In this document: one piece after another, positions 27,583-35,382 of the stretch
Position numbering within the stretch: position 1 is the stretch's first letter
Layout: every line of letters starts with the position of its first letter
Assembly (NCBI RefSeq): GCF_030347965.1
Contig: NZ_JAQIBD010000001.1
Coordinates: forward strand, 186,001-250,000
Length of the DNA: 64,000 bases
Reading direction: 5' to 3'
Source of the DNA: Sulfurovum zhangzhouensis
GTDB taxonomy: Bacteria > Campylobacterota > Campylobacteria > Campylobacterales > Sulfurovaceae
Notes under the pieces: generated by a model
The model's input: only the letters and a program-made list of their open reading frames with translations
Told to the model about the DNA's origin: nothing
Database searches by the model: none
Made by a program: the position numbers and the translations under genes

Positions 27583-29682
27583 CTAGTTATCTCTTAGCCA
27601 AATTAATCCTTCTTTAATATAAGAAGGTATATCCCATGTGACAATATCATCACCATCGGTAGGAGTTCTGTTAGAATTCATTAATATTTCTATTGCTAGA
27701 GGTGGTTTTTTAGTCACTGCTTTTTCTGCAAAATCATAACAATCTATATCATCATCTTTAAATTTTTTTAACCATTTTTTAGTTAAAGAACTAAAAGTAT
27801 TTGAATCGTTTTTCATGAAATTTTTGTTAATATGGGAAAAACTATCTTCAAAGCTTCTTGCATGATATTCAATATTATCAGAATCCTTTTCTTTAGTTTG
27901 ATATACAATTAACACAAAACCATCTTCCTTTAGCTCCCATACTTTTGTTTCACTATTTTTAACAAGAATTTTATTGTTAAGCTCTCTATCTACATAGTCA
28001 CTTAAATTACTTGAACCAAAAAAATACTTCAATGAACTATTGGAAGTCTCTATAGCCTCAGCTTCAGCAACTCTACATGCTTGTATAGTTCTACGTCCAT
28101 CAACCATTACTTCTTTTCCTGAGTCGATATCAGTTATAATCAATGTTTTAACACCTATAAAGTCTATAAAACTCTCAAATAATTTAGAATGTGCTCCAAC
28201 TTCTACAATAGATATATTTTGAGACAGAAGCTTTTCATCTTCTGGACTACTTTCCTCATCAATTTTTTTCATCATAGTAGGAAGCAATATCCTCTCAGTA
28301 TCTCCTTCAATTAATATAGCTTTATCTGCAAAGAAAAGCTCTGCACGATTTAAAGTTAAATATTGTTTTAAAAATCTGTATGTCTCTTCTTCTCTATTTG
28401 CTTCATATTCCTTTTCTAAATCTTTTAAGTTTTTTGAAATCACACTATTTTGATTATTTAGTCTTTGTAAGTACTTGATATCATCAAAATTACTCTCTGA
28501 TACAATATGTGATGAGTGTGTACTAATTATATATTGGAGTTCACGATTAATTTCATCCTGCCTTTTAATTCCATCTGCTAATAGTGATTTGATATTTTTT
28601 ATAAAAATATATTGCATTTGTGGATGAGTATGAGCTTCTGGTTCTTCGATGAAAAGTAAATTTATATCAGCAGGTTTTTCATCTAAAGTTCTTTTGAAAT
28701 CGATCAATAACATTTCGATTTCAAATATCATACTAATTAAATTCATATATCCTAAACCATTATAATGTTCAGGTAATGAGTCTCCTTCATGACTATACAT
28801 TACAGTAGTATTCCCATCCAAAAGTTCCCTATGTTGCAAAGTTGAATGTACAGTTATATTAGACTCTCCTTCTTTAATTCCTCCGAACTTTTTAACTTTT
28901 TCTACTACATCCCCAAAAATAATCTGGTAATTGCTATCAAGTACATTATCAGTATCAAGCAGTGTCTTTTTAAAGTTATCTATTGCCGTTTTTTGTTCAG
29001 GGGTAGATTCAGTTTTTTTATAAATTTTAGAGGTTTGAGTTGAAAGTGTTTTGTCTATGTCTTTGTTTGAAACTTCTCTTTTTGCTGAAATAAATCTATA
29101 ATTTATTATATTTTTTAGTGAAATACCTTCTTTTTTAAGATCAATAAATTCCTCTACTTTATGGTCTGCATCAAGTAGAACAGATTTTTGAGTATGATCA
29201 AAATATTCATCAAATTCATTTTTAAAAAAAGAGTTAAATTTATCTTCTTCCGTTCCCGTAAAAACTGTATAAGCATCAAAATCTGTTTTCATTTGTTGTA
29301 GTTTTGCATATGTCAATACGTATTCAAAATCTAAAATAATTTCGTTATTTGCTTCATCTAAATCCATCATTAAGTTGCTTATATTAGATAAATCATCAGA
29401 TTCATTATATTCTATGTGTAATCTTAAACGAATACCATCTAATAAATAATCATTTTCAGCTGGTATCCCTTCTATCATAAATTTCAAAATCTCTTTTTTG
29501 TAATCAAGATTAAAATCATTGGATGTAAAGTTACCATTGTTCAAGAATTTATTTAACACAACTAATAATGAAGTTTTACCACTATTGTTTTTGCCTATCA
29601 CTAAAGATAATTCATCCTCTAAGTCAAGTGAAAAATTCTTTAGTAGTCTATAATTATTTACATCGATTTTTTTAATTTTCAT
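27583..29682 (-). CDS. gajA: Gabija protein GajA (OLD-family ATPase/nuclease)
   Basis: This 699-residue protein begins with an ABC-type ATPase domain, Walker A GKNNSGKTS at 30-38. Walker B is in NLLFIEEPEAHTHPQ, and a TOPRIM nuclease domain follows with ADKAILIEGDTERILLP and IITDIDSGKE. This is the OLD-family layout of GajA, which nicks DNA sequence-specifically when nucleotide pools fall. I start at ATG 29682, five bases past a run of six G that acts as ribosome site; the in-frame TTG upstream lies inside that site. The gene is coupled to gajB with one base between. Length is somewhat above the usual GajA. Confidence 0.9.
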   Translation of the reverse strand: MKIKKIDVNNYRLLKNFSLDLEDELSLVIGKNNSGKTSLLVVLNKFLNNGNFTSNDFNLDYKKEILKFMIEGIPAENDYLLDGIRLRLHIEYNESDDLSNISNLMMDLDEANNEIILDFEYVLTYAKLQQMKTDFDAYTVFTGTEEDKFNSFFKNEFDEYFDHTQKSVLLDADHKVEEFIDLKKEGISLKNIINYRFISAKREVSNKDIDKTLSTQTSKIYKKTESTPEQKTAIDNFKKTLLDTDNVLDSNYQIIFGDVVEKVKKFGGIKEGESNITVHSTLQHRELLDGNTTVMYSHEGDSLPEHYNGLGYMNLISMIFEIEMLLIDFKRTLDEKPADINLLFIEEPEAHTHPQMQYIFIKNIKSLLADGIKRQDEINRELQYIISTHSSHIVSESNFDDIKYLQRLNNQNSVISKNLKDLEKEYEANREEETYRFLKQYLTLNRAELFFADKAILIEGDTERILLPTMMKKIDEESSPEDEKLLSQNISIVEVGAHSKLFESFIDFIGVKTLIITDIDSGKEVMVDGRRTIQACRVAEAEAIETSNSSLKYFFGSSNLSDYVDRELNNKILVKNSETKVWELKEDGFVLIVYQTKEKDSDNIEYHARSFEDSFSHINKNFMKNDSNTFSSLTKKWLKKFKDDDIDCYDFAEKAVTKKPPLAIEILMNSNRTPTDGDDIVTWDIPSYIKEGLIWLRDN

Positions 29683-29686
29683 ATTT

Positions 29687-29692
29687 CCCCCC
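29687..29692 (-). promoter_or_regulatory. G6 tract as ribosome site of gajA
   Basis: On the minus strand a run of six G ends four bases (AAAT) before the gajA ATG. It is the only purine-rich site in place for ribosome binding. Confidence 0.55.
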
Positions 29693-29815
29693 AATACAAG
29701 ATAAGACTACAAGATTATATTATATTTAGTTTTTATCTTGCTTCAGTATTAGAATCCTAAAATAAAATCAAATTTAAATTATAAACTTATACAAATAATT
29801 TCAAGGAGTACTCTT

Positions 29816-30901
29816 ATGATTAAATATATAAGTAGAAAACAACTTTATATTCAAGTTTGGAGTCAACCTATGACCCAAGTTGCCCTAAAGTATAGCCTAC
29901 CAACATATGAGTTAAAAAAAGTATGTGATGCACTTTTAATACCATTACCAAAAGTTGGGCATTGGTCAAAAATAAAACATGGAAAAATTGTACCTATACC
30001 AGAATTACCTCCAATTTTTAATAAACTATTCCCTTATGAATACTGCCCTACTCCAAACAAGAAAATAGAAAAACAAAATTCTTCATTCACTGAGAAAATA
30101 CAAATTAAAAAAACTCTTCAAAATCCTCATCCATTGATTGAAAAAACAAAAGCGACATTAAAAAACATGTCTACAGATGAATATAATATGAAATGTGTTG
30201 TAAGAAATGGAATTAATTTAAGAGTTTCAAAGGCAAATGAAAGCCGAGCTTTACGAATAATAGATAGTGTATTTAAATGGTTCGAAAAGAATGGTGCGAC
30301 AATTTTATATCCATATGAACATAGTACAAATACATATATTCAAATCGAAAATGAAAAAATAGAAATATTTATTAGAGAAAAATCAAAATATATAGGGATG
30401 GTTGAAAAAAAATATGGTTCATATTCTCATGAAGTACGAGGATATGAACCCACAGGTATTCTATCTATTGGTATAGGTCCATATTGCTGTTACGGATCAG
30501 GTTTACGCAAAAACTTTAGTGATGGGAAAACAAAAAAAGTAGAAGATCAAATTAATGAGTTTGTCAAAAGTGTTTTTGCCCATGCAGAGTATAAAAAGCA
30601 GGAAACTATCAAGCGAAAAATCAGAGAAGAGGAACAAGAAAAAATACGTAAAGAACAAGAGCATCTTAAGCAGCGTCAAGAACTAGAACAACAAATGAGT
30701 GACCAATTGATGAAAGATGCAAATGACTTTCATCAGAGTCAAAAACTTCATAGTTATATTGAAGAAGTGATAAAAAGAGCAGAAATTCAATATCCAAATA
30801 AGATATATCCACAGGGGTTATCTAACTGGATTCAATGGGCAAAAAATCAAGTCTATAAACTAGATCCATTAAATAATAGATTGCCTAATTTTACTACGTA
30901 A
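29816..30901 (+). CDS. HTH/coiled-coil protein of unknown function
   Basis: This 361-residue protein has an N-terminal helix-turn-helix-like segment (about 5-45) with the recurring pattern LYIQVWSQPMTQVALKYS, followed by KKVCDALLIPLPKVGHWSKI. Proteins with this start are common as hypothetical genes in accessory regions. A middle domain (about 130-250) has mixed strands and a conserved-looking YEPTGILSIGIG. A charged helix of coiled-coil type (about 255-300, rich in Glu, Lys and Arg) precedes the end. It is divergent from gajA, 133 bases away, so it may regulate that promoter or be a separate defence gene. Function is unknown. Confidence 0.7.
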   Translation: MIKYISRKQLYIQVWSQPMTQVALKYSLPTYELKKVCDALLIPLPKVGHWSKIKHGKIVPIPELPPIFNKLFPYEYCPTPNKKIEKQNSSFTEKIQIKKTLQNPHPLIEKTKATLKNMSTDEYNMKCVVRNGINLRVSKANESRALRIIDSVFKWFEKNGATILYPYEHSTNTYIQIENEKIEIFIREKSKYIGMVEKKYGSYSHEVRGYEPTGILSIGIGPYCCYGSGLRKNFSDGKTKKVEDQINEFVKSVFAHAEYKKQETIKRKIREEEQEKIRKEQEHLKQRQELEQQMSDQLMKDANDFHQSQKLHSYIEEVIKRAEIQYPNKIYPQGLSNWIQWAKNQVYKLDPLNNRLPNFTT

Positions 30902-31012
30902 CAAAGATATATAATTAAGACACTGAAATATATACAAAAAGCGTTTGATAAAGTTGCCAAAATTGTGAAGAAAAACTTATTTTTTAGAATGATTGAGATT
31001 ATAAGGAAGGAA

Positions 31013-31036
31013 ACAGGAATCAAAAACGATTCCTGT
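31013..31036 (+). terminator. hairpin after the HTH/coiled-coil gene
   Basis: ACAGGAATC and GATTCCTGT form a perfect 9-bp stem with a six-base A-rich loop, then ATTTTGG. Confidence 0.7.
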
Positions 31037-31103
31037 ATTTTGGACTTAAATTAAAAATCTAAGCCTTTACTAATTACTCTATAGAGCAACACTCTTAATC
31101 TTA

Positions 31104-31139
31104 CTAACAACCAATTTTATTAGCCTTTAAGATTTTCAT
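31104..31139 (-). other. Eleven-codon frame with strong ribosome site
   Basis: ATG at 31139 preceded by AAGGAG five bases away encodes MKILKANKIGC. The other two frames continue with similar Lys/Val-rich words, so this could be the start of a short frame-shifted peptide gene. It lies downstream of the 31205 gene. Weak evidence for being real. Confidence 0.25.
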
Positions 31140-31204
31140 AATCACTCCTTTATACCTATTTAATTAGTTAGATATCTAAAAAATTATATCATAAAAATAT
31201 ATTT

Positions 31205-32203
31205 TTATTCAATATTTTTACATTTTAATGTAAATTCTATACCTTGTCCCACTAATATAGCACCACTATATTCATACTTTTTTCTATCAACATCATCAAC
31301 AATTGGTATTAAATTAGCATTAAACATAGGAATTATTCCAAATTCATAACCTTCTGGATAATTTACCTCAAGCTCCCAACCTATAGAACAAGCCGTACTA
31401 AAGTGTGCTTCATGTATGAATTTAGAATTATTTTTAAATATTTCTTTTGATTTAAAATTTAAATTTATAATTTCATCTGGTATAACTTCAATATCGTGCT
31501 TCACTTGCTCATAATCACCACTTTTCTCTAAGTGCTCAAGAGTAGATTCATCATGCTCAGATATATCATAAGCAACAAATGTGTTTTCAATATCACCATT
31601 TTTATGCCATTTTAAAAATAATATACTTGTTTCTGTATAATCTGTAGCAGAATAAATATATGAAAACAACTCTTTAGCATTCTTTTTTGAAATATTATGA
31701 AGTTCATACATAACATTTCTATATAAGACCAGTTGACCATCTTCTACTTTAAAATCATAAATCCATCTTACATTTTTTCTTATAACTTGTGCCTGTAAAA
31801 TATCTGATTTTATTGCATCAAAAATTTCATTGGGAACTAGCCGATTAAAAACACCACTGAAAACATTTCTAAAAAGCTCATCCTTTCTCCTCTCATCCTT
31901 TTTCTCCCTTATTTTATCATCGTCTTTTTGAATAACTTTTAATATAAATAATGATATTAATAACGACATCGCAAAAGAATACAAAAAGATTGAAAGAACT
32001 TTTAAAAATGGATATTCATACTCATACTTATAAGTGTTCACTATCTTTGTACTATTATTTTCAAAGATATTTATCTGTTTAGCTATAATATTCCCGTCTG
32101 AATACCAAACATCAATACTTATTGCAGCTATAATAAGTAGCATCGTAACAATAATTATATAGACCCAATATTTTTTAACAAACCCTTTTGACTTTTTACT
32201 CAT
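31205..32203 (-). CDS. Two-TM membrane protein of unknown function
   Basis: I do not recognise this 332-residue protein. It has two membrane segments, about residues 12-34 (VYIIIVTMLLIIAAISI) and 68-90, separated by a polar loop of about 30 residues. A basic stretch (about 92-110) follows and then a cytosolic domain of about 220 residues ending in beta strands. Two N-terminal helices with a cytosolic domain are seen in several membrane effectors of defence systems, but that is only a resemblance of layout. It starts at ATG 32203 after AAAGGTGG. The composition is very AT-rich. Confidence 0.65.
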   Translation of the reverse strand: MSKKSKGFVKKYWVYIIIVTMLLIIAAISIDVWYSDGNIIAKQINIFENNSTKIVNTYKYEYEYPFLKVLSIFLYSFAMSLLISLFILKVIQKDDDKIREKKDERRKDELFRNVFSGVFNRLVPNEIFDAIKSDILQAQVIRKNVRWIYDFKVEDGQLVLYRNVMYELHNISKKNAKELFSYIYSATDYTETSILFLKWHKNGDIENTFVAYDISEHDESTLEHLEKSGDYEQVKHDIEVIPDEIINLNFKSKEIFKNNSKFIHEAHFSTACSIGWELEVNYPEGYEFGIIPMFNANLIPIVDDVDRKKYEYSGAILVGQGIEFTLKCKNIE

Positions 32204-32431
32204 TTTCCACCTTTACTATCCATTTTATTCATATTTATTATAATCTACTAAACTTATTAAATCTATATTGTTGCATGATTTTAATGACTATAAATTTGAA
32301 CATGATATATTATTATTTTCACATAATAAACTTTCCGATAAAAAATCCCATATTGCAATAAAATGTTATTGTCAGTCATTTTTACGTTATACTTTATCTG
32401 ATATAACATAGAAAAATAGAAAGGATATTTT

Positions 32432-32569
32432 ATGGATATTGAAATTACGCAAAATATTGTATTAATTGGAATTGGTGCACTTATATTTTTTATGTACATT
32501 ACTTCAAGAGCATGGGATCAAGTTTCAGATGAATTAGAAGATCAAAAGGGTACTGGTAAATCAAAGTAA
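32432..32569 (+). CDS. Small single-TM protein
   Basis: This 45-residue ORF has a hydrophobic stretch at about 9-24 (IVLIGIGALIFFMYI) and a charged C-terminal tail (DQVSDELEDQKGTGKSK). ATG 32432 is preceded by AAAGGA eight bases upstream. It lies in the gap between the divergent 31205 gene and the second recombinase. The stop is four bases before the next small membrane gene, so the two are probably co-translated. Function unknown. Confidence 0.5.
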   Translation: MDIEITQNIVLIGIGALIFFMYITSRAWDQVSDELEDQKGTGKSK

Positions 32570-32573
32570 CAGA

Positions 32574-32759
32574 ATGGAAGGTATAAGCAGAAAATACTTA
32601 CCTTACTTCATTGTATCTGTGATTCTAGTTTTGACCTTTGGATTCGCAAATAATCTGATACTCCCTCTTCTGATATTCTTTATCATCTTTTTTTTCTTTT
32701 ATCTCATATTTAGATATAAAGATCACATCTGGGTTCAAAAAATACTAGATCTATTTTAA
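32574..32759 (+). CDS. Small two-TM protein
   Basis: This 61-residue ORF has two hydrophobic stretches (about 10-28 and 30-48) with a short turn and a basic tail (FRYKDHIWVQKILDLF). It starts four bases after the stop of the 45-residue ORF and has no clear ribosome site of its own, so translation would depend on the upstream gene. Together they look like a two-gene unit of small membrane proteins. The role is not known. Confidence 0.45.
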   Translation: MEGISRKYLPYFIVSVILVLTFGFANNLILPLLIFFIIFFFFYLIFRYKDHIWVQKILDLF

Positions 32760-33215
32760 AAGAAGACTACTTCTATGAAGCCTGATTTGTAAAGTCCCCT
32801 GTATATTTTTGTAAAATAATTTGTTCAGTCGAAAAATTCCAAAACTTTCATTTTACACTCCAATCCTCATATCTATCGACAAAGACACGATTCTTTCCCA
32901 GATATAGAAACGGGGTATTTTTTAAAATGTCTCCAATATTTTTTTGAGTCACTCTTCTCTTTAGACTCGAAAGCTGCTATGCTGATACTTTCAAACTTAC
33001 TCTTTTTAGAGTCGATTCAGGGCTGGGTATCGTTAAAATGCAGGCTCAATGTAGTAAAAAGTTCTCACACTTCTACTTTGTTCTACAACAGTGAAAACCT
33101 TTCATTGAAAGGTCTCCGTTGCGTACACTCGTCCGCCGGTAACTTGGGATGCTTACAAGGTAAAAAAGAGCAGAATGACTCAACAAAAAATCACCCAATA
33201 AGGGATAAATAAACC
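32760..33215. other. 456-base structured region before the second recombinase
   Basis: No convincing gene lies here. The stretch is richer in GC than the flanking island genes. It has a perfect hairpin ACCTTTC-ATT-GAAAGGT at 33097-33113 within a GC-rich block up to about 33150, and repeated GAGTC/GACTC words around 32947-33015. A plus-strand open frame (32979-33212) covers part of it but shows no protein-like pattern. It may contain the recombination site or an RNA of the recombinase at 33216. Confidence 0.4.
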
Positions 33216-34136
33216 ATGAGAGGAAGTGTATATTATCAGACAGGACAACTCACCAAAGCTATCTTCGTAGAAGGTGCTAAAAAAGAAGACAGGATTAATC
33301 CAGAGCATCCACACTATAAGTGTATAGCATCATACAAAAGTATGAAAACCTACCGAGATGTATGGAACAATCTGGGCAACTATCTCAAAGAGCATTGGAA
33401 AATAAAAGACTTTGAAAAGATTACGGCTGAACATATTGATGCCTATATCTCCTATAAGATAGAGTACTATCCTTCTAGACAATATTTGGAGAAAGTCGTC
33501 TCCGCACTTGGTAAATTGGAAGATACACTGAAGAGATTTGCTCTTCATACTTATGGTCAAGAAAGAGACTATGATTTTAGTATTCGTCAGAACAAACTGC
33601 ACTACGCTAAAGTACAACAACTGGTAGCAGACGGATATCACAATAGAGTCTACCTGGACTCGAAACTCATCATTGATAATCTATCATCACCTAAACACAA
33701 AATCGCTGCATTAATACAACTTTCTGGCGGTGCAAGATCTGAAGGTGTAAGCCTTATCAAAAAAGATCAGTTAAAAGATATTACAATTGATCCTATTAGC
33801 AAAGAAGAGTTAGGCATCATCGAAACCAAAGAAAAAGGTGGAAAAATTGGTGATGTTATGGTTGAAACTTATATCTATAAATACTTACAGGATATTATTG
33901 AAACAGAAGGAGTCTTTCGCATCAAATACCAGGAGTATGCCGATGATATCAGACAGACTTGCCTAAAAATTGGTATTATCCCTCACGGTTCACACGGATT
34001 TCGCTGGACTTTTGCACAGAACCGAGTTAGAATCTACCAGGATCATGGCTATACCTATGAACAGGCACTTCAAGGTGTAAGCTGGGAGATGAAGCACTTC
34101 AGACCAGATATCACAGAGCATTACTTAGGTGGATAA
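33216..34136 (+). CDS. Tyrosine recombinase (second, internal)
   Basis: This 306-residue protein has the full set of tyrosine recombinase residues in its C-terminal half: Arg in LSGGARSEGVSLI, a Lys in IIETKEKGGKIGDVMV, the HxxR box in HGFRWTFAQNRV and the nucleophilic Tyr in ITEHYLGG at the end. The N-terminal part (about 30-130) is the arm-like SAM domain. It differs clearly from the integrase at 52329. It is in the middle of the island and converges with the DprA-like gene. It may belong to a nested element, or may act on DNA inside the island. Confidence 0.8.
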   Translation: MRGSVYYQTGQLTKAIFVEGAKKEDRINPEHPHYKCIASYKSMKTYRDVWNNLGNYLKEHWKIKDFEKITAEHIDAYISYKIEYYPSRQYLEKVVSALGKLEDTLKRFALHTYGQERDYDFSIRQNKLHYAKVQQLVADGYHNRVYLDSKLIIDNLSSPKHKIAALIQLSGGARSEGVSLIKKDQLKDITIDPISKEELGIIETKEKGGKIGDVMVETYIYKYLQDIIETEGVFRIKYQEYADDIRQTCLKIGIIPHGSHGFRWTFAQNRVRIYQDHGYTYEQALQGVSWEMKHFRPDITEHYLGG

Positions 34137-34140
34137 CTAG

Positions 34141-35379
34141 TTAAAGTATTTTGTATTTTTTTATTCTACCCTCAACTCTTTGAATCAATTTATTCTCTTC
34201 AGCTTTAGCTATCCAGGTGTTAATTTGCGATAGATTTATACTGAACTTCTCTTCTAATTCTTTAGGTTTGAAAATACTATTTTTCGGATATTCTTGATAT
34301 AGTTTAGACATAAAAAAATCAAAAAATGAATCCATATCATTACTGTTAGACTTATTGATGTCTACATCTGATTTTGTCTCATCTGTGGAATCTTTTTTTT
34401 CAACCATATCATCAAACAAAGATAATGACTTGTTTGTATTATCAACACTACTAGTAACATTTCCACTACAAAGGATATCAATAGTATTTTCAAACATATC
34501 ATCAGACACAATATTCACACCAAGTTCAATAAGCTTTTTATTGCCTGCTGACATTGACGTAACCCATAATGGAGTATATTCTTCTTTTAATGCTTCATTC
34601 GCTCCCGACCAAGTCCCACCTTTTATTTCAGAATGAGCGATAATTGCAGCAACAGATTGCGTATAGATATATTTATTATTTTCTAATGCATTTACAGCAC
34701 TAAATGGTGATTCTGGATAGTTGGTACTAATTAATGCAAGCTCATTACTCATCAATGCTTTTCGATATTGACTTGAGAGTGAAGCTTTAGAAAGATTGTC
34801 TGGTAAAATTCCTATAACAGTACCTCCTACTTCTAATGCTCCCATCATAGCTGCCTCATCTATACCTTTTGCACCACCTGATACCAAAGTATATCCATCA
34901 TTGGCGATTTTATGACCTAATCTATGTGTATACTCAAGTGCTTCTTTGGAGGCTTTTCTTGATCCCACTACAGCTATAGAGGGCTTATTTAGTAGCTTTG
35001 GATTTCCTATTCCATAAAGGACAGGAGGAGAAAGATGTTTCAATTTTTTCTTCAACTGCTTAGGATAATCCAAACTACTCCTCGTTATAACCCATATCCC
35101 AACACGTTGCCACTTTTCCATAGCTAAGGCTAAAGCAGTTCCTCTATTTAACAATGCTTTTATGCGGCTGATTGTAATTTGACTATCGACCCATAAGGAT
35201 AATAACTCTTCTACTTCACCATAAACTAAATCTTCTGGTTTTAAATCATGCTCATGTAACCATAATGCGAACCGGCCCCATTCAACTGGATTCAGTGGCA
35301 TAATATCTTCTGATTTTTTTTCAGAAAAACTACTCGTTAATAAAAGAATAGCTTGTGTTGATGGTGTTATATTATACAT
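34141..35379 (-). CDS. rqlI: DprA/SLOG-family protein (RqlI/PsyrA-like)
   Basis: This 412-residue protein carries a DprA-like Rossmann (SLOG) domain at about 90-310, with the family motifs IAVVGSRKASKEALEYT, LVSGGAKGIDEAAMMGAL and GILPDNLSKAS. A C-terminal winged-helix-like end (about 360-412) follows a low-complexity linker. It starts three bases after the stop of the RecQ-like gene. A RecQ helicase with phosphoribosyltransferase domain plus a DprA-like partner is the RqlHI/PsyrTA pair, in which the DprA-like protein restrains the genotoxic helicase. It is not the housekeeping DprA, which normally stands alone in the core genome. Confidence 0.78.
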   Translation of the reverse strand: MYNITPSTQAILLLTSSFSEKKSEDIMPLNPVEWGRFALWLHEHDLKPEDLVYGEVEELLSLWVDSQITISRIKALLNRGTALALAMEKWQRVGIWVITRSSLDYPKQLKKKLKHLSPPVLYGIGNPKLLNKPSIAVVGSRKASKEALEYTHRLGHKIANDGYTLVSGGAKGIDEAAMMGALEVGGTVIGILPDNLSKASLSSQYRKALMSNELALISTNYPESPFSAVNALENNKYIYTQSVAAIIAHSEIKGGTWSGANEALKEEYTPLWVTSMSAGNKKLIELGVNIVSDDMFENTIDILCSGNVTSSVDNTNKSLSLFDDMVEKKDSTDETKSDVDINKSNSNDMDSFFDFFMSKLYQEYPKNSIFKPKELEEKFSINLSQINTWIAKAEENKLIQRVEGRIKKYKIL

Positions 35380-35382
35380 TTT

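Larger units (their letters stand above)
30902..31204. other. 303-base gap between the 29816 and 31205 genes
   Basis: It holds the terminator hairpin at 31013-31036 and one 11-codon minus-strand frame at 31104-31139 with a strong AAGGAG. Nothing else is evident. Confidence 0.6.

Noticed and set aside
32979-33212. 77-codon plus-strand frame before the second recombinase
   Set aside because: No ribosome site, composition not protein-like, and the region has hairpin structure. I treat it as non-coding.
32760-33215. Retron, diversity-generating element or integron site
   Set aside because: No reverse transcriptase, no template/variable repeat and no clear attC pattern is visible near the recombinase.
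34141-35379. Housekeeping DprA
   Set aside because: It is coupled to a RecQ-phosphoribosyltransferase gene within an island, which fits the RqlI/PsyrA partner better.
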